From Locusta migratoria (Eukaryota; Arthropoda; Insecta; Orthoptera; Acrididae), in NCBI GenBank assembly GCA_026315105.1, contig CM048745.1, positions 784,777,390-784,841,389 on the forward strand: 64,000 bases of DNA, written 5' to 3'. Positions within the stretch are counted from its first letter, which is position 1; every line of letters starts with the position of its first letter. The notes beneath the pieces are model-generated. The model saw only the letters and a list, made by a program, of their open reading frames with translations. It searched no databases and was not told the DNA's origin. The translations under genes and the position numbers were made by a program. This document shows, piece by piece, positions 42,916 to 54,100 of this stretch.

Positions 42916-43059
42916 AGTTCTGCCTTGTAAAATGTAAACTTTCACGACCGGAAATGTCAATATTACTATAATTTTCCGGGCTATTACGGCGTGGTCTTAT
43001 GGATTTGTTACTGAACCCCAACGTTTCGGCCCACTTGCGGAGGACATTCTCAAGGGTTA

Positions 43060-43328
43060 TCGTGACTGGGGTGTTTTACAGTTTCTACAGCCTCTTTGTA
43101 CAGTATCTCGTCATATCCATTTGTGGCTGCCAAAACCTGAGTCTTATCAAATTGAATAAGGTGGCCCCCTGGTTGAAAAACATGTTCAGCAACAGCTGAT
43201 CTGTCAATCCCTGCTCTTCTACAGTTACCCTTTTGCTCTTCTAGTCGTTTTATGACTGTTCTTTTTGTGGTATCCACGTATACGTCTCCACAGCTAGTCG
43301 TAATCCTACAAATTCCTGCTTTTTCCAA
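43060..43328 (-). pseudogene. PLE GIY-YIG endonuclease, left arm
   Basis: Minus-strand 43328-43050 is open: MEKAGICRITTSCGDVYV, then TTKRTVIKRLEEQKGNC and IQFDKTQVLAATNGYDEILY. This is the GIY-YIG domain of a Penelope-like element with its C-terminal extension. The signature tyrosine of GIY is Cys, and the Gly of YIG is Asp, so the nuclease is very likely dead. The RT part is absent. Confidence 0.85.
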
Positions 43329-43339
43329 CGATTGCGAGG

Positions 43340-43640
43340 ATTTATTGGATTCCGTGTAGCTTTGGAGACGTGTACATGGGCCACAAAAAGAACAGTAAGA
43401 AAACGACTAGAAGAGCACAAGGGTAACTGTAGAAGGGGGAGGGATTGACAGATCAGCTGCTGCAGAACAGGTTTTTCAACCAATTTGTAAGACTCAGGGT
43501 TTGGCAGTCACAAGTGGATATTACGAGATACTGTACAGAGAGGCTGTAGAAATTGTAAAACACTCCAGTAATTTCAATAGGAAGGAGGACGGCGTGAAAT
43601 CTGGATTCCGGTGTTGAAGAAATGTAAAAGTTTTCCACCA
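43340..43640 (+). pseudogene. PLE GIY-YIG endonuclease, right arm
   Basis: Plus strand, inverted copy of the left arm: TTGGAGACGTGTACATGGG, AAAACGACTAGAAGAGCAC, then the GTGGATATTACGAGATACTG region. Insertions and stops break the frame, so no long ORF is seen. Confidence 0.8.
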
Positions 43641-44028
43641 TGGGACGATATTAGCAACGGACAACGGCAATCGGCAACGACGAATTGCGCGTGCCTATCC
43701 AAATATCTGACTCACACATCTGCGCGCGAGCCCTCGTAAACGGAAATCGGCTGCAGTCAGCAACGAGCGAGGGTGTGTATCGGACGTACAAAAAAGAGAC
43801 ACGATCCTCCTTGAGAATGTCGTCTGCAGATGGGGACGAAACGTTGGGTTTCAGTAACAAATCCATAAGACCACTGCATAACAGCCCGGAAAATTTTAGT
43901 AATAGTTCTGCCTTGCCCGTCAATTCATTTCCAAGCGGTATGCTTTCGATATAAGTAAAACAAGCGATAATTTGTAAGGCTTCGACAATATTAAGGTAAA
44001 GCAGTCAACAATCCGAAGATTGGTTTGA

Positions 44029-44312
44029 ACACCACAGTGCTTTACTAGGCATGGTCCTGTTTGGAGGTGATATGCCGTTGCCTTCCTCCGACCTTCGAAC
44101 TGACTTACTCAGCCAGTTATAGGGGGACCTACAGTTTAACGTGGGTTCCGAACCACGGTGCTACTCGGTATTTTTCACATGCGCAATACTGCCAGAGGTG
44201 AAAGAAGCGGAAAGTGACAGAAAAAATCCTAGGACCTGGCGGGGATCGAACCTGCGACCTTTGGATTTGTAGCTTGGCACTCTACCACTGTGCAACCGAG
44301 GCGCACTTCGAC
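44029..44312 (-). mobile_element. Second SINE family (tRNA-headed), near full length
   Basis: The minus strand begins GCGCCTCGGTTGCACAGTGG (A-box region), with B box GGTCGCAGGTTCGATCCC, then the GTCACTTTCCGCTTCTTTC and CGGAACCCACGTTAAAC blocks, and a 3' part with GGCAACGGCATATCACC. A fragment recurs at 15690-15865. Confidence 0.8.
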
Positions 44313-45412
44313 AATTTTATTACTTTGTTAATCCATAAAATGCAGCAACCAGTTTCTTCTAATAATTTATTTGTGACGACCGGTTTCGAGCGCTTGAGTG
44401 CCCTTTTTCTGGTCTCTATACAGGCAAACAAGTGCATTGGTATTACAGTAGACTATATAAAAAGTACTAAAGTCGGTTACAAAAATTTTAATTTCTGAGT
44501 ATAACAATATTCGACGTGAGTGTGAAAGTTTATAAAGCTAATACAATGAGTGATGCAGTTTTCAAACAAATAGATTGTAATAAATACATGTTCATCTAAA
44601 GGGATAAAATACACTCCAACCAACTCACATATAGTAAAAGACAGAGCCACCCACGATCCACCGCTACTCCAATCTTCAGCATAACACCGACCTCTTCTTC
44701 ACGATCCCATGAATCGTCAGGCAGCTCCAAATATCCTCCAGCCAGTTTCAAAGCATGTTGCTTTACTTGAATGAGTAATACAGTATTACTGGTACAATAC
44801 GAGGACACACTAGTGGCATCACGTGGAAACTAGATTAGGGCTTTCATATAAGGACATGAGACAGAGAAAGGCCCAGAATTGGCCAACGGATTAGACGTGA
44901 GGATGAAGGCAGGTTGACCATATAAAGGCGTGAGAAAAATCCAGCATTCTTATTAGCTGAAGGATTCAAAACTGAAGGTGCACTGCACCAAATTTCGGCA
45001 GTTAAGGTATCGGAAGCAGTCGAAAGCGGTCATTTTGAAACGAAGGATGCAGTCAGAGGTTACTCTTAAGATGTTAGGAAGATGTAGTAGGTATGTGAAG
45101 TATTGACAGGCGTGTTATGTGTTCCTACATAACCATCACATCTATGGTCGACAGCGGAACTATGTGACAGTAGAAGTGACAATAAGCGGTACGCCTAAAT
45201 CCAAAAATTAACAGAAAGGCGAAAGGAGGCACCAACCATCACAATTACAGCCCATGAAGCGATTCTGAAAGAGCCAGCAACCAGCGCATCCAATACAGCT
45301 GTTGGGACACACTTGTGAAGGCGCAAGGTAAGTGGCTTCCAGAAAACATTGAGGGACATGGATGATTTACGCATCTTCAACTGCTTCCTCACGTGTACAG
45401 TTGCTCCGTCAA
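44313..45412. other. No gene; one degenerate CCGGTTTCG box
   Basis: At 44377-44390 GACCGGTTTCGAGCGCTTGAG is the reverse of a CGAAACCGGT box with a possible GCAC/GCGC stem: a likely PLE-terminus relic. The rest is unrecognised. Confidence 0.4.
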
Positions 45413-45600
45413 AGCCGCCGTGGAGGGGCCGAGTGCTCCAAGCCGCCTTGCTGTGGAGTGCGTTGTTACTCTGCGTCGGAGGTTCGAGTCCTCCCTCTGG
45501 GCATGGCTGTGTATGTGTGTGTGTTGTAAGTTTAAGTAGTTTGTAAGCCTAGGAACTCATAACCGCAGCCATTAAGTCCCTGAGATATTTACAAATATTT
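45413..45600 (+). mobile_element. tRNA-headed SINE (divergent head)
   Basis: GCCGTGGAGGGGCCGAGTG head, GGAGGTTCGAGTCCTCCC B box, body GTTTAAGTAGTTTGTAAGCC and a shortened tail TTACAAATATTTTT. Confidence 0.85.
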
Positions 45601-45849
45601 TTTGCTGCATGCCGCAACGTACAGACAGTTTAATTGCACGTTCTAGGAGAACTTGTTTCTAGTATTAATTAAAAAAGCATTTAGAGAGGCATAAAGTCGA
45701 AGATCTTCCTGGCCCGCTGGGATCACGTACAATTCGTAGTTCCCGAAGTGTTAGGTAAAACAAAATATGATGCGACATAACACACATAATTAAAAGTGTA
45801 TTAAATGCTTTACATGTGATTTGTTCCTAGTCTTTGATATGTTTTCAGC

Positions 45850-45852
<3 letters not shown>
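45601..45852. other. No feature recognised
   Basis: Unique-looking AT-rich DNA. Confidence 0.35.

Positions 45853-45907
<55 letters not shown>
45853..45907 (+). repeat. T55 homopolymer
   Basis: Uninterrupted. (CA)n follows at 45958-45980, and T/(TTTTA)n at 46096-46182. Confidence 0.95.
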
Positions 45908-45908
<1 letters not shown>

Positions 45909-46563
45909 AGATTTGCATTCTTTACTACACATAAGCAAAACTTGAAGCACACCAAAACACACACACACACACACACACACAAACTGTAAGCAAGCTGCGA
46001 TTAAATACCCTGAGAGGTGAAGGAAAGCCGTTTGTTCAAACAAAACAAACATCATGTGAGGTGCAAGAACGCCGTTTCCTTCCTCAGAAACGACTTTTTT
46101 TTTTTAATTTGTGTATATGTGTGTGTGTGTCGTAGGTTGTGTTTTTATTTTATTTTATTTTATTTTATTTATTTATTTTTACATCATTTGCCTTTGATTT
46201 TATCTTGTGTTAACTAACGACCTGTATATAACAAAATACTATTCTGATTTCTTTTTTCCCCCTTTTATAACATTGTGGTTCATATGTGCACTCTCAAAAG
46301 TGAAGATGAAAAGGTAGCATGGAATAAACTCTCGCCTCGTCAGCACATATTCAATAGGTGGCTGTGATATTACACGTTTGTGATACATGACGAAATTTGA
46401 CAAAATGAGTGTCGTACGCAAATAACGAATATCATTTACTGTAACGAATTGTCGAAATGAAAGTAGATAAGTGTTTGAAATATCTACAGTGGAATGAAGG
46501 TCACAGATTGAAGATGTAGAAATTTTAAACTGACTGTTGTTCTACAGATTGTCTACATGGTCT
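45908..46563. other. Microsatellites, otherwise nothing
   Basis: (CA)n, (TG)n and (TTTTA)n runs between 45958 and 46182. Confidence 0.5.
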
Positions 46564-46576
46564 GCTAATCCTTCAC

Positions 46577-46764
46577 AAATGTTTGTAAAGCTTATGGGAC
46601 TTAACTGCGGGGTCATCAGTGCCTAAACTTACAAACTACTTATGAACTTACTTGTACTAAAGACGGCACAAACATCCATGCTCGAGGGGGATTCGAACCC
46701 CCGACGGGGAACGGCCTCGCGCATCGCAGCACAGCGCCTCAATGCGCTCGGCCGCTCCGCTGAG
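46577..46764 (-). mobile_element. tRNA-headed SINE (type B head)
   Basis: Target duplication GCTAATCCTTCAC (13 bp) at 46564-46576 and 46765-46777. B box GGGGGTTCGAATCCCCC; the head reads GCGGAGCGGCCGAGCGC. Confidence 0.93.
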
Positions 46765-46837
46765 GCTAATCCTTCACCTATTTCTCTTAGTGAGCACACC
46801 CTTTCTGGAGCAATCTCCGTTGCTCGAAGAACTTCCA

Positions 46838-47494
46838 AAACTGTACTGCACGTTGAGACATTTCTTGCTTTTGAGCGATCACGTTATAATCAAATTCTTT
46901 AACTTAGTACGTATACAGCAGAGAGTGAATGACGCACTAGGTGTTGTGAGAGAGAGTCGGAAGATGATATAGTGAGTACCATTTTCATGGGAAATTCCAC
47001 GAAAATAGTGAGGATGTAATCTGACCAACAGCTACCCCGCTATACCTTCTAATTTATCAATATTTAAGAAACTAAATATCAGATTGTATTTTCCAGTATT
47101 ATCGCTAACCTCTCAACAACAAGCTATTGTTCAGTGATTTTCCATGTACATTTAATTACAAAACGTCATTTGTCTGGGGTGTAGCATTGTATGGGAGTGA
47201 AACATGAACGATAAGGGGTTCAGAGAAGATGATGATAGAAGCTTTAGAAATGTGGTGCTACAGGCTAATGATGAATATTAGATGGCTAGATCACGTAACT
47301 AATGAGGAGATAGATTTGTAGAGAGAAGGAGTTTCTGGCTACGGTCGGGGGTTCGAATCCCCCCTCGGGCATCGATGTTTGAGTCGTCTTTAGTATAAGG
47401 TAGTTCATAAGTAGTTTGTAAGTTTAAGGACTGATGACGCCGCAGTTAAGTCCCTTAAGCTTAACAAACATTTGAACATTTTGGAGTTTCTGGC
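46838..47494 (+). repeat. Composite block, copy 1 (flank + LINE + SINE)
   Basis: Nearly identical to 49670-50325 from GTACTGCACGTTGAGACATT to the GAGTTTCT after the SINE. The block includes about 320 bp of non-LINE sequence, the start of an RTE-like LINE piece and a 5'-truncated SINE. Confidence 0.85.
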
Positions 47495-47727
47495 ATATAG
47501 GTTGGTGGGGCACATTCTGGGATATCAAGGAATTCTCAACTTAGCATTAGAAGGAAGTGTGTGTGTGTGGGGTAATAATCGTATAGGGAGACCGAGGGAC
47601 GATTACAGTAAGCAGATTCAAAAGGATGTAGGGTACCGAACATATTGTCAAATGAAGAGACTTGCTCATGACAGGGTGGCGTGGAGAGCTGCATCATACC
47701 AGTCTGCGGCCTGAAGACCACAACAAC
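47166..47727 (+). mobile_element. RTE-like LINE 3' end, interrupted by a SINE
   Basis: VALYGSETWTI-type start, EALEMWCYRLMM and LDHVTNEE, then after the SINE GHILGYQGILNLALEGSVCV, GRPRDDYSKQIQKDVGYRTY and RVAWRAASYQSAA, and the CTGAAGACCACAACAACA tail. Same family as 27517-28210. Confidence 0.85.
47340..47482 (+). mobile_element. 5'-truncated SINE in the LINE above
   Basis: Starts at the end of the head (TACGGTCGGGGGTTCGAATC). Target duplication GGAGTTTCTGGC at 47328-47339 and 47483-47494. Confidence 0.9.
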
Positions 47728-48254
47728 ATATCAAAAGACAGACCAAGCGATCCAGAAAGTTCGTTTGGCGCCAAAATGCGAGCTCAACACGGACTGATTC
47801 GTCTTTCACAGGCAGTCGATGACGGCCAGCAGTTCAGCTTTGGCACTAGTACAGTGCTGTAGATTGAGTGCGGGCAGCCAACAAGCCGGTAACCTGTAAT
47901 AGAGCGCGGGAAGTTGTACGATTTAAATAGTAATTGTGAGTTAAATGAATAAAGTTGGTATATCGATTTAATAAGATGCTTCACAGAATTTTGTGTATGC
48001 AGTGTGAGATTTATGCAACTGCTATTGTTTAACAGGATATGACAAAGAATCCCAATATTTCGAGTGATAAATTCATTTTACCAACACTAAAAAGCTTTCG
48101 CCACCACCAATAATTACGATTTTCAGCCACACTGGAAGAACTTCTGATCTCCAACCGGAGTGCTACATCCGCGCAGAAACAACAGAAACATCGACAAAAG
48201 ATCTTAGTACGAAACATTAGAATTGTTTCGACCTAAATAAAATGCCCCTTACAT
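47728..48254. other. No feature recognised
   Basis: A GC-richer stretch at 47735-47900, then AT-rich. Confidence 0.35.
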
Positions 48255-48996
48255 GTTGTGCATTCGTAGTTCAAACAGGGTCAGGCATGACCGCTCGTAG
48301 TGTCAGTGAAGATTAAGGAAGGAAAGAAGTGCACCCAGGTTCGTCGTTGCGTACATCATCGCAGGCGCTCCTCTCTGTGATGCAGCGTCAAGGGTAACAG
48401 CAGCCATGGTCTCCGAGCTGATAGTCCATGCTGCTGCAAACGTCGTCGAACTGTTCGTGCAGATGTCGTGCAGATGTCTTGCAAGCGTCTACATCTGTTC
48501 ACTCAGGGAGTGAGACGTGGCTGCACGATCCGTTACAGCTATGAGGATATGCCTGTCATCTCGACTGATAGTGATACGCGGCCGCTAGGATCCAGCACGG
48601 CGTTCCGTATTGCCCTCCTGCACCCACCGATTCGATATTCTGCTAACAGTCATTGGATTGCGACCAACACGAGCAGCAATGTCGCGATACGATAAACCGC
48701 AATCGCGATAGGCTACAATCCTACCTTTATCAAATTCGGATCATGTACGCATTTCTCCTCCTTACAAGAGGCATCACAACAACGTTTCACAAAGCAACGC
48801 AGGTCAACTGCTGTTTGTGTATGAGAAATAGGTTGGAAGCTTTCCTCATGTCAGCACGTTGTAGGTGTCGCCACCGGCGCCAATCTTGTGAGAATACTCT
48901 GAAAAGCTAATAATTTGCATATCACAGCATCATCTTCCTGTCGGTTTAATTTCGCGTCTGTAGCACGTCATCCTCTTGGTGTAGCAATTTTAATTG
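48255..48996 (-). pseudogene. Tc1-like transposon, 5' half with terminal repeat
   Basis: On the minus strand the N-terminal helix-turn-helix coding region is recognisable as pieces (a YRDIAARVGRNPMTVSRIW-like stretch near 48640-48710; a TVRRRLQQHG-like stretch near 48420-48470). 48977-48996 carries GGTGTAGCAATTTTAA, the terminal-repeat text I remember for this orthopteran Tc1-like element. The C-terminal catalytic half is absent. Several stops. Confidence 0.6.
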
Positions 48997-49669
48997 TTTG
49001 CGCTAGACTCCTAAACTACTCACCTAGTCTATGATCTGGTTCAACTTAAGAAGATAGTATAGCTTTTATCCCGATTAATGACCTCACTACCTTTTTGTTC
49101 TAAATTAAATGTTGTAGCGACATATGGGGCTCGATTGACCCATGTACTACCAGAACATGGAACCAGAATGTTACCTATGTAGGCTAAAATAAGCATTTTA
49201 TAGATGTCGCCGTGTTACGATTTCATACCTATCCTTGATGTTACAATTTATTTCACGTTACACGTGTTTGTTCCAAATTAACGTATGGCATAACCGTGCT
49301 TTGTAAATCTTGCGTGGATTTTGATACGTGGTAGCACTGACGCCAGTACTTTCTTACTACGTATCTTTGGTTTGTGATCTCTCTCCTTCGTCTTCCTTTA
49401 CGGTGAGTGTGGATTGGAGTGGAATGCGGATCGGAAGGCCGTGAGTGCGATGCGCATGTGAGGCGATCGGCTTGTGCTGGAACTACTTGTTGCTAAGGAG
49501 CTTTGCTATTTTGCGTTGATGTAATGTCTACGAAGCTAATCGACTGCTAGCTGAGAAGTTCCCCTGAAGCTTTCTCTTATTAGCTGTTTCACATACTGCC
49601 ATAGTGAGCAATTGGCGATGTTGGACTTATTCTCATTGGTTTCCTGTTCTTCTCCATATTTCTGTTTGT
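48997..49669. other. No feature recognised
   Basis: Unique-looking; short ORFs only. Confidence 0.35.
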
Positions 49670-50325
49670 ACTACACGTTGAGACATTTCTTACTTTTGAG
49701 CGATCACGTTATATTCTAATTCCTTACGTTAGTACGTTCACAACAGCAGAGACGGAATAACGCAATAGGTGTTGTGAGAGAGAGTCGGAAGATGGTACAG
49801 TGAGTACCATTTCCGTGGAAAAATCCACGAAAATAGTGAGGATGTAGTCTGACAGACAGCTACCGCGCTAGACCTTCTAATTTATCAATATTTAAGAAAC
49901 TAAAGTTCAGATTGTATTTTCCAGTATTATCACTAACCTCTCAACAACAAGCTATTGTTCAGTGATTTTCCATGTACATTTAATTACAAAACGGCATTTG
50001 TCTGGAGTGTAATATTGTATGGGAGTGAAACATGGACGATAAGGGGTTCAGAAAAGATGATGATAGAAGCTTTAGAAATGTGGTGCTACAGGCTAATGAT
50101 GAAGATTAGATGGCTATATCACGTAACTAACGAGGAGATAGATTTGGAGAGAGAAAAAGAGTTTCTGGCTACGGTCAGGGTTTCGAATCCCCCCTCGGTC
50201 ATGGATGTTTGTGTCGTCTTTAGTATAAGGTAGTTCATAAGTAGTTTGTAAGTTTAGTGACTGATGACCCCGCAGATAAGCCCTTAAGGTTAACAAACAT
50301 TTGAACATTTTGGAGTTTCTCGCTT
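49670..50325 (+). repeat. Composite block, copy 2
   Basis: Second copy of 46838-47494: same non-LINE flank, LINE piece (open at 49955-50160, FVWSVILYGSETWTI) and the same truncated SINE. Similarity stops right after the SINE, in GAGTTTCT. Confidence 0.85.
50170..50311 (+). mobile_element. 5'-truncated SINE (copy within composite block 2)
   Basis: Same truncation point and host site as 47340-47482, so it is the same insertion event duplicated. Confidence 0.88.
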
Positions 50326-50384
50326 GGAAGCCTTGAACCGCTCTGAGGGCATTCGTCGCCTGAAATAGTGAAGGTTCACAACAA

Positions 50385-50583
50385 CAAATGTTGAAATGTT
50401 TGTAGACCTTATGGGACTTAACTACGGGGTCATCAGTCCCTAAATGTAAAAACTACTTATGAACTAGCTAATACTAAGGACGGCGGAAATATCCATGCCC
50501 GAGGGGGGATTCGAACCCCTGACCGAAGTGGCCGCGCAGACCGTGAATGGAGCGCCTCAGTCTCCTCGGCCACCGCGGCCGGC
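50385..50583 (-). mobile_element. tRNA-headed SINE (type A head)
   Basis: Complete. Target duplication TTCACAACAA at 50375-50384 and 50584-50593. Confidence 0.92.
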
Positions 50584-50593
50584 TTCACAACAA

Positions 50594-51264
50594 GAAGGTG
50601 CTGTAAATTTTGTATAAGTCATTACTACTGTGCGCTATATTGTATTACCAGTGTTGTGCTAACGTGACAACCTTTCTAGTTGCGTTAAATTGTGCCGCTT
50701 ATGGCGGGCTTTCTTGTAAAGTAGGATGCGGCTTCTACTGTGCGTAGTTTTATCAGAAATATGTTAAATGTGACCTTTGATACATCGTATAATTGGAGCT
50801 GCGCCCTCTCCCGCCCCCCCCCCCCTCCCCGGTTGTGTCAGTAAAGCGGGCCTCTAAAATTGTGTGACAGACTCTGTGAGAGTAGTAAATTGTGTGAGCA
50901 TTGGCCATCTGAGTCGTTGCGATTCGCCTAATGATTTGAGCAGCTTGTTATTTGTAACTTGGTAAAGCCCTCTTACTGACATTACTAACTTAAGATGTGT
51001 GTAATTTCAACTATCATAAACGGAAAGGGCTCTCAGTTTAACCTGCGGGTTTTTATGTAATTTATGCTATTTTCCTGCTGTTTGTATAAGGCACTCAACG
51101 ACCTTGTTGTGGTATTATTTGTATTTTAAGTCTCGTAGTTTACGTAGGGGCCGACCACATAATATTGTTTACTGTTAGTAAATTGGACCTTTATTGGCAG
51201 AGAGCCATATTTGTTATATTCCTAGTTGAAAAGTCTTGCACTGGTTCTTGTTCTAATTTTACAA
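50594..51264. other. No gene; C-rich run near 50808-50830
   Basis: Unique-looking. Confidence 0.35.
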
Positions 51265-51448
51265 GCCGTGGGATAAGCCGAACGGTCTGGAGCGCCACGT
51301 TTATGATCGCCCGGCCTCCCGCGTCGGAGGTTCGAATCCTTCCCCGGGTATGGATGTACAAGTTAGTTCATAAGTATTTTGCATGTTTAAGGACTGATGA
51401 CCCCGCAGTTAAGTCCCATAAGCTTTACAAACATTTGAACATTTTTTA
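51265..51448 (+). mobile_element. tRNA-headed SINE (type B-like), body shortened
   Basis: Head GCCGTGGGATAAGCCGAACG, B box GGAGGTTCGAATCCTTCC, then directly TTAGTTCATAAGTA and the standard tail. The piece between B box and body is partly deleted. Confidence 0.85.
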
Positions 51449-52549
51449 ATTGTTCCGTTTTATTAGGGTTTGTACTGTACGGATCTGGTTCGATGGGACA
51501 ACGTCTCGGCGCATGAGGAGACTCAGCAGTTCATTTTGGTTCACAGTTGGAAGCCGCTCCTAAGGCACAAATTTTAAATGATTATTTAAAATCTTCTCTG
51601 TCACCTTCTCACGCTGGGTCCTCATTCCGGTGAACAATTGTACAAACGTATGCAGGGCCTCTAATGTTTATATTTTATAGTTACTTATTGCCGCCACAGT
51701 GGCGTTGTTATTTTTTTTTTTTTTTTTTTAGATTTTTCTATTTAAAGTTAAACTTTGAATATAAACAGGTGTATCTATTTAACAATTCCTAGTTAAAACG
51801 GATGCTTATTCATGTTTATATTGAGCAGGGCTGGTTTCCCAGTCTTCTAAGTGTGGGCGTGTGCTCTTATTTATGTCTATTTTATGCACCTGCCAATATG
51901 TTATATTATTTATGGTCAGTTTGTGTGGCTGTTTAGGTAAAATTATATAGCGTTTTCTTTTGTAGGTTTATATTGTATGTGTTTTATTCTCTTCTAAATC
52001 TGTTGAGACAAATGTGTTCGCTCGGGCATTGTGCGGGTCCTAGAATGAATTAAGTAGCTGAGTTGTGGAGTAATAAAACTATTCTGTAATTGTATTCTTT
52101 ACCTCCTTCTCTCCTCTGCTAACCTGGACTAAACTCGCGTTCCAGGTTGGATTTTAATTACAATTCTGCTGTGTACTTTTTCATTAAACTTCCCCGAAAT
52201 AAAACCTAAACAATGTGTAAGGTAACCCTTATAGTAAGCCTTATATTACATCGATATATGAGCCTCACTTTGAGAGATTTTGTTTGTTTGAACCTGTAGG
52301 TAGTGGATTCATAGTAATTATGATCTTCTGATGACAATTAATTAATGATTGTGATGCGTGATGTATGTATGCAATGCAATTTTAAACATTTCATGTCATT
52401 TGTTTATTGTCTGTGCTGTATTTGTTTATGTATATTTTATTTGATTTATTTTCTGTACTTTGAATGCTTTTCTACTCACTGTAATTACTTGTTTGGTTTA
52501 ATTTGTGTATGTTAAATATTTCAATGTGAACAAGATCAAAAATCGATAT
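51449..52549. other. AT-rich, no gene recognised
   Basis: T-run at 51709-51729. TTTATGT/TATTTTATTTGATTT-type low complexity. Confidence 0.4.
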
Positions 52550-52561
52550 AAAATGGTAGTC

Positions 52562-52755
52562 GCCGCGGTGGAGTAGGCGAGCGGTCTAAAGCATTTCGCT
52601 GCGGAGCGCGCGGTTGCTCGCCGTGGAGGTTCGAGTCCTCCCTGGGGCATGGGTATGTGTGTTTGTCCTTAGGTTAGTTTACCTAGGTTTAAGTAGTTTC
52701 TAAGCTACGGACTGATGACCACGCAGTTTGTCCGATAGATTTACAAACATTTTTG
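52562..52755 (+). mobile_element. tRNA-headed SINE (type C head), full length
   Basis: Head CCGCGGTGGAGTAGGCGAGC, B box GGAGGTTCGAGTCCTCC. Target duplication AAAATGGTAGTC at 52550-52561 and 52756-52767. Confidence 0.92.
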
Positions 52756-52767
52756 AAAATGGTAGTC

Positions 52768-54100
52768 GAAGTGGCTTCTCTGGTCAGAGACTTTATTGAA
52801 CACCAGCGCTCGCCGGTGGGAGAGCAGGAGTCCGCGCAATGCTCAAATAATATATGTAACGAAGTGCTATCATATGTGGAAGTTATAATACGTTTAAAGT
52901 GCTACGAAATGAAAAGTATAAATGAAACCTGTGTTTAAGAGTATCCAAGTGAAATAAAAAATATTAAATAAAAAAAAAAACAGACATTAATGAAATATTC
53001 ATTCGTTCGTTCTGCTGAGGCAGAAATTCGTTACGTGTTCGGTATCCGTCCAGACGTCCGAAACGCGGTAGCGACATCGCGGACGCTAATGGTCGCGATT
53101 AATTACGCGATTCGCGAATTATCTCGGCATACTGCCAGCAAGCTGCCAAAGGAGGAGCCACTACCATAACAATTTCAGTATGAATTCTTGTAACCAATAT
53201 ATTGTAATGGAACCATTGTCGAACTACAGAGAATCACAACGCTGAACTAATGACTAAGATAAGTTGATTGCAATTTGTGGTAATTTACTGTGAATGCATG
53301 GTTGAATTTTGTTAAAATATATATATGAAAATTAGATTGAACTTTTACTTGCTTATTTGAAACAAATACTTAACCAATCTTGTCCAGTATGACAATCCTC
53401 AATAATGCATGAAAAACATTTTAATTAGATCATCTTGACAAAGAGAGAGATCACCTAGAATAGAGACAGTGATAGTTATTAGAATAAGACTTGATCATAG
53501 ACAGTTGCGTGCCACTGTTACGATACTGAATCAAACCAAAAAAAGAAAAAAAAAAATAGGTTCTTGTGAAACTTAGGATAAAATTAAGAATAGTAATTGA
53601 ACTTTATTATAGTAATTATAGCAGATTAATGAATAATTCTTCTACTTTTTTATAACTGAGTTCAACAATAATTACCACCGCCACATCTATCCTATAAAGA
53701 ACCAAACTCATGCGATTATCGATTGAATTTTATCAGCCAAGACTGATTTACGTAAATTCACTGTTTGCTTAAAAGCATTATTTTTATCAAATACTGACTT
53801 CATTGGTTGGACTGCACCCACTTGCCAACCGCTTCGCACTGAATCTATTGCTATTACTATTTCAAAATTATTGCTGCCACTGGCGTACTAATTAATTGGT
53901 ACGCATTGCACATATTCGGTAATTTATCTTCAGCTATGTGTGCACAGTCTCCGTTGGAGATTTTGTAAGAAAAGGAAAGGTGAGTGATCTTTTTAAATGT
54001 GTGTCAGATAGGGCTATAGTTTTTGTTGATAACATTAATTATGTTGCTAATTGTTTCAAAATTTAATCACACCTCTTATTATTACAAACCTCTTTCTTCT
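52768..54100. other. No gene recognised
   Basis: GC-richer, self-complementary patch at 53035-53130 (GCGATTAATTACGCG, TTCGCGAA). Elsewhere AT-rich. Confidence 0.4.

Larger units (their letters stand above)
42928..43903. mobile_element. Inverted double Penelope-like element
   Basis: Two GIY-YIG-coding arms face away from a centre near 43335, each followed outward by an AACGTTTCGGCC/GACGAAACGTTGG box and a shared end (ATTTTCCGGGCT against AGCCCGGAAAAT). The whole is bounded by one 12-bp direct repeat AGTTCTGCCTTG (42916-42927 and 43904-43915). The right arm has about 150 extra bp (43650-43800). Confidence 0.85.

Noticed and set aside
48540..48595. NotI/BamHI sites close together as sign of cloning vector
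   Set aside because: They lie within a recognisable Tc1-like sequence; natural occurrence.
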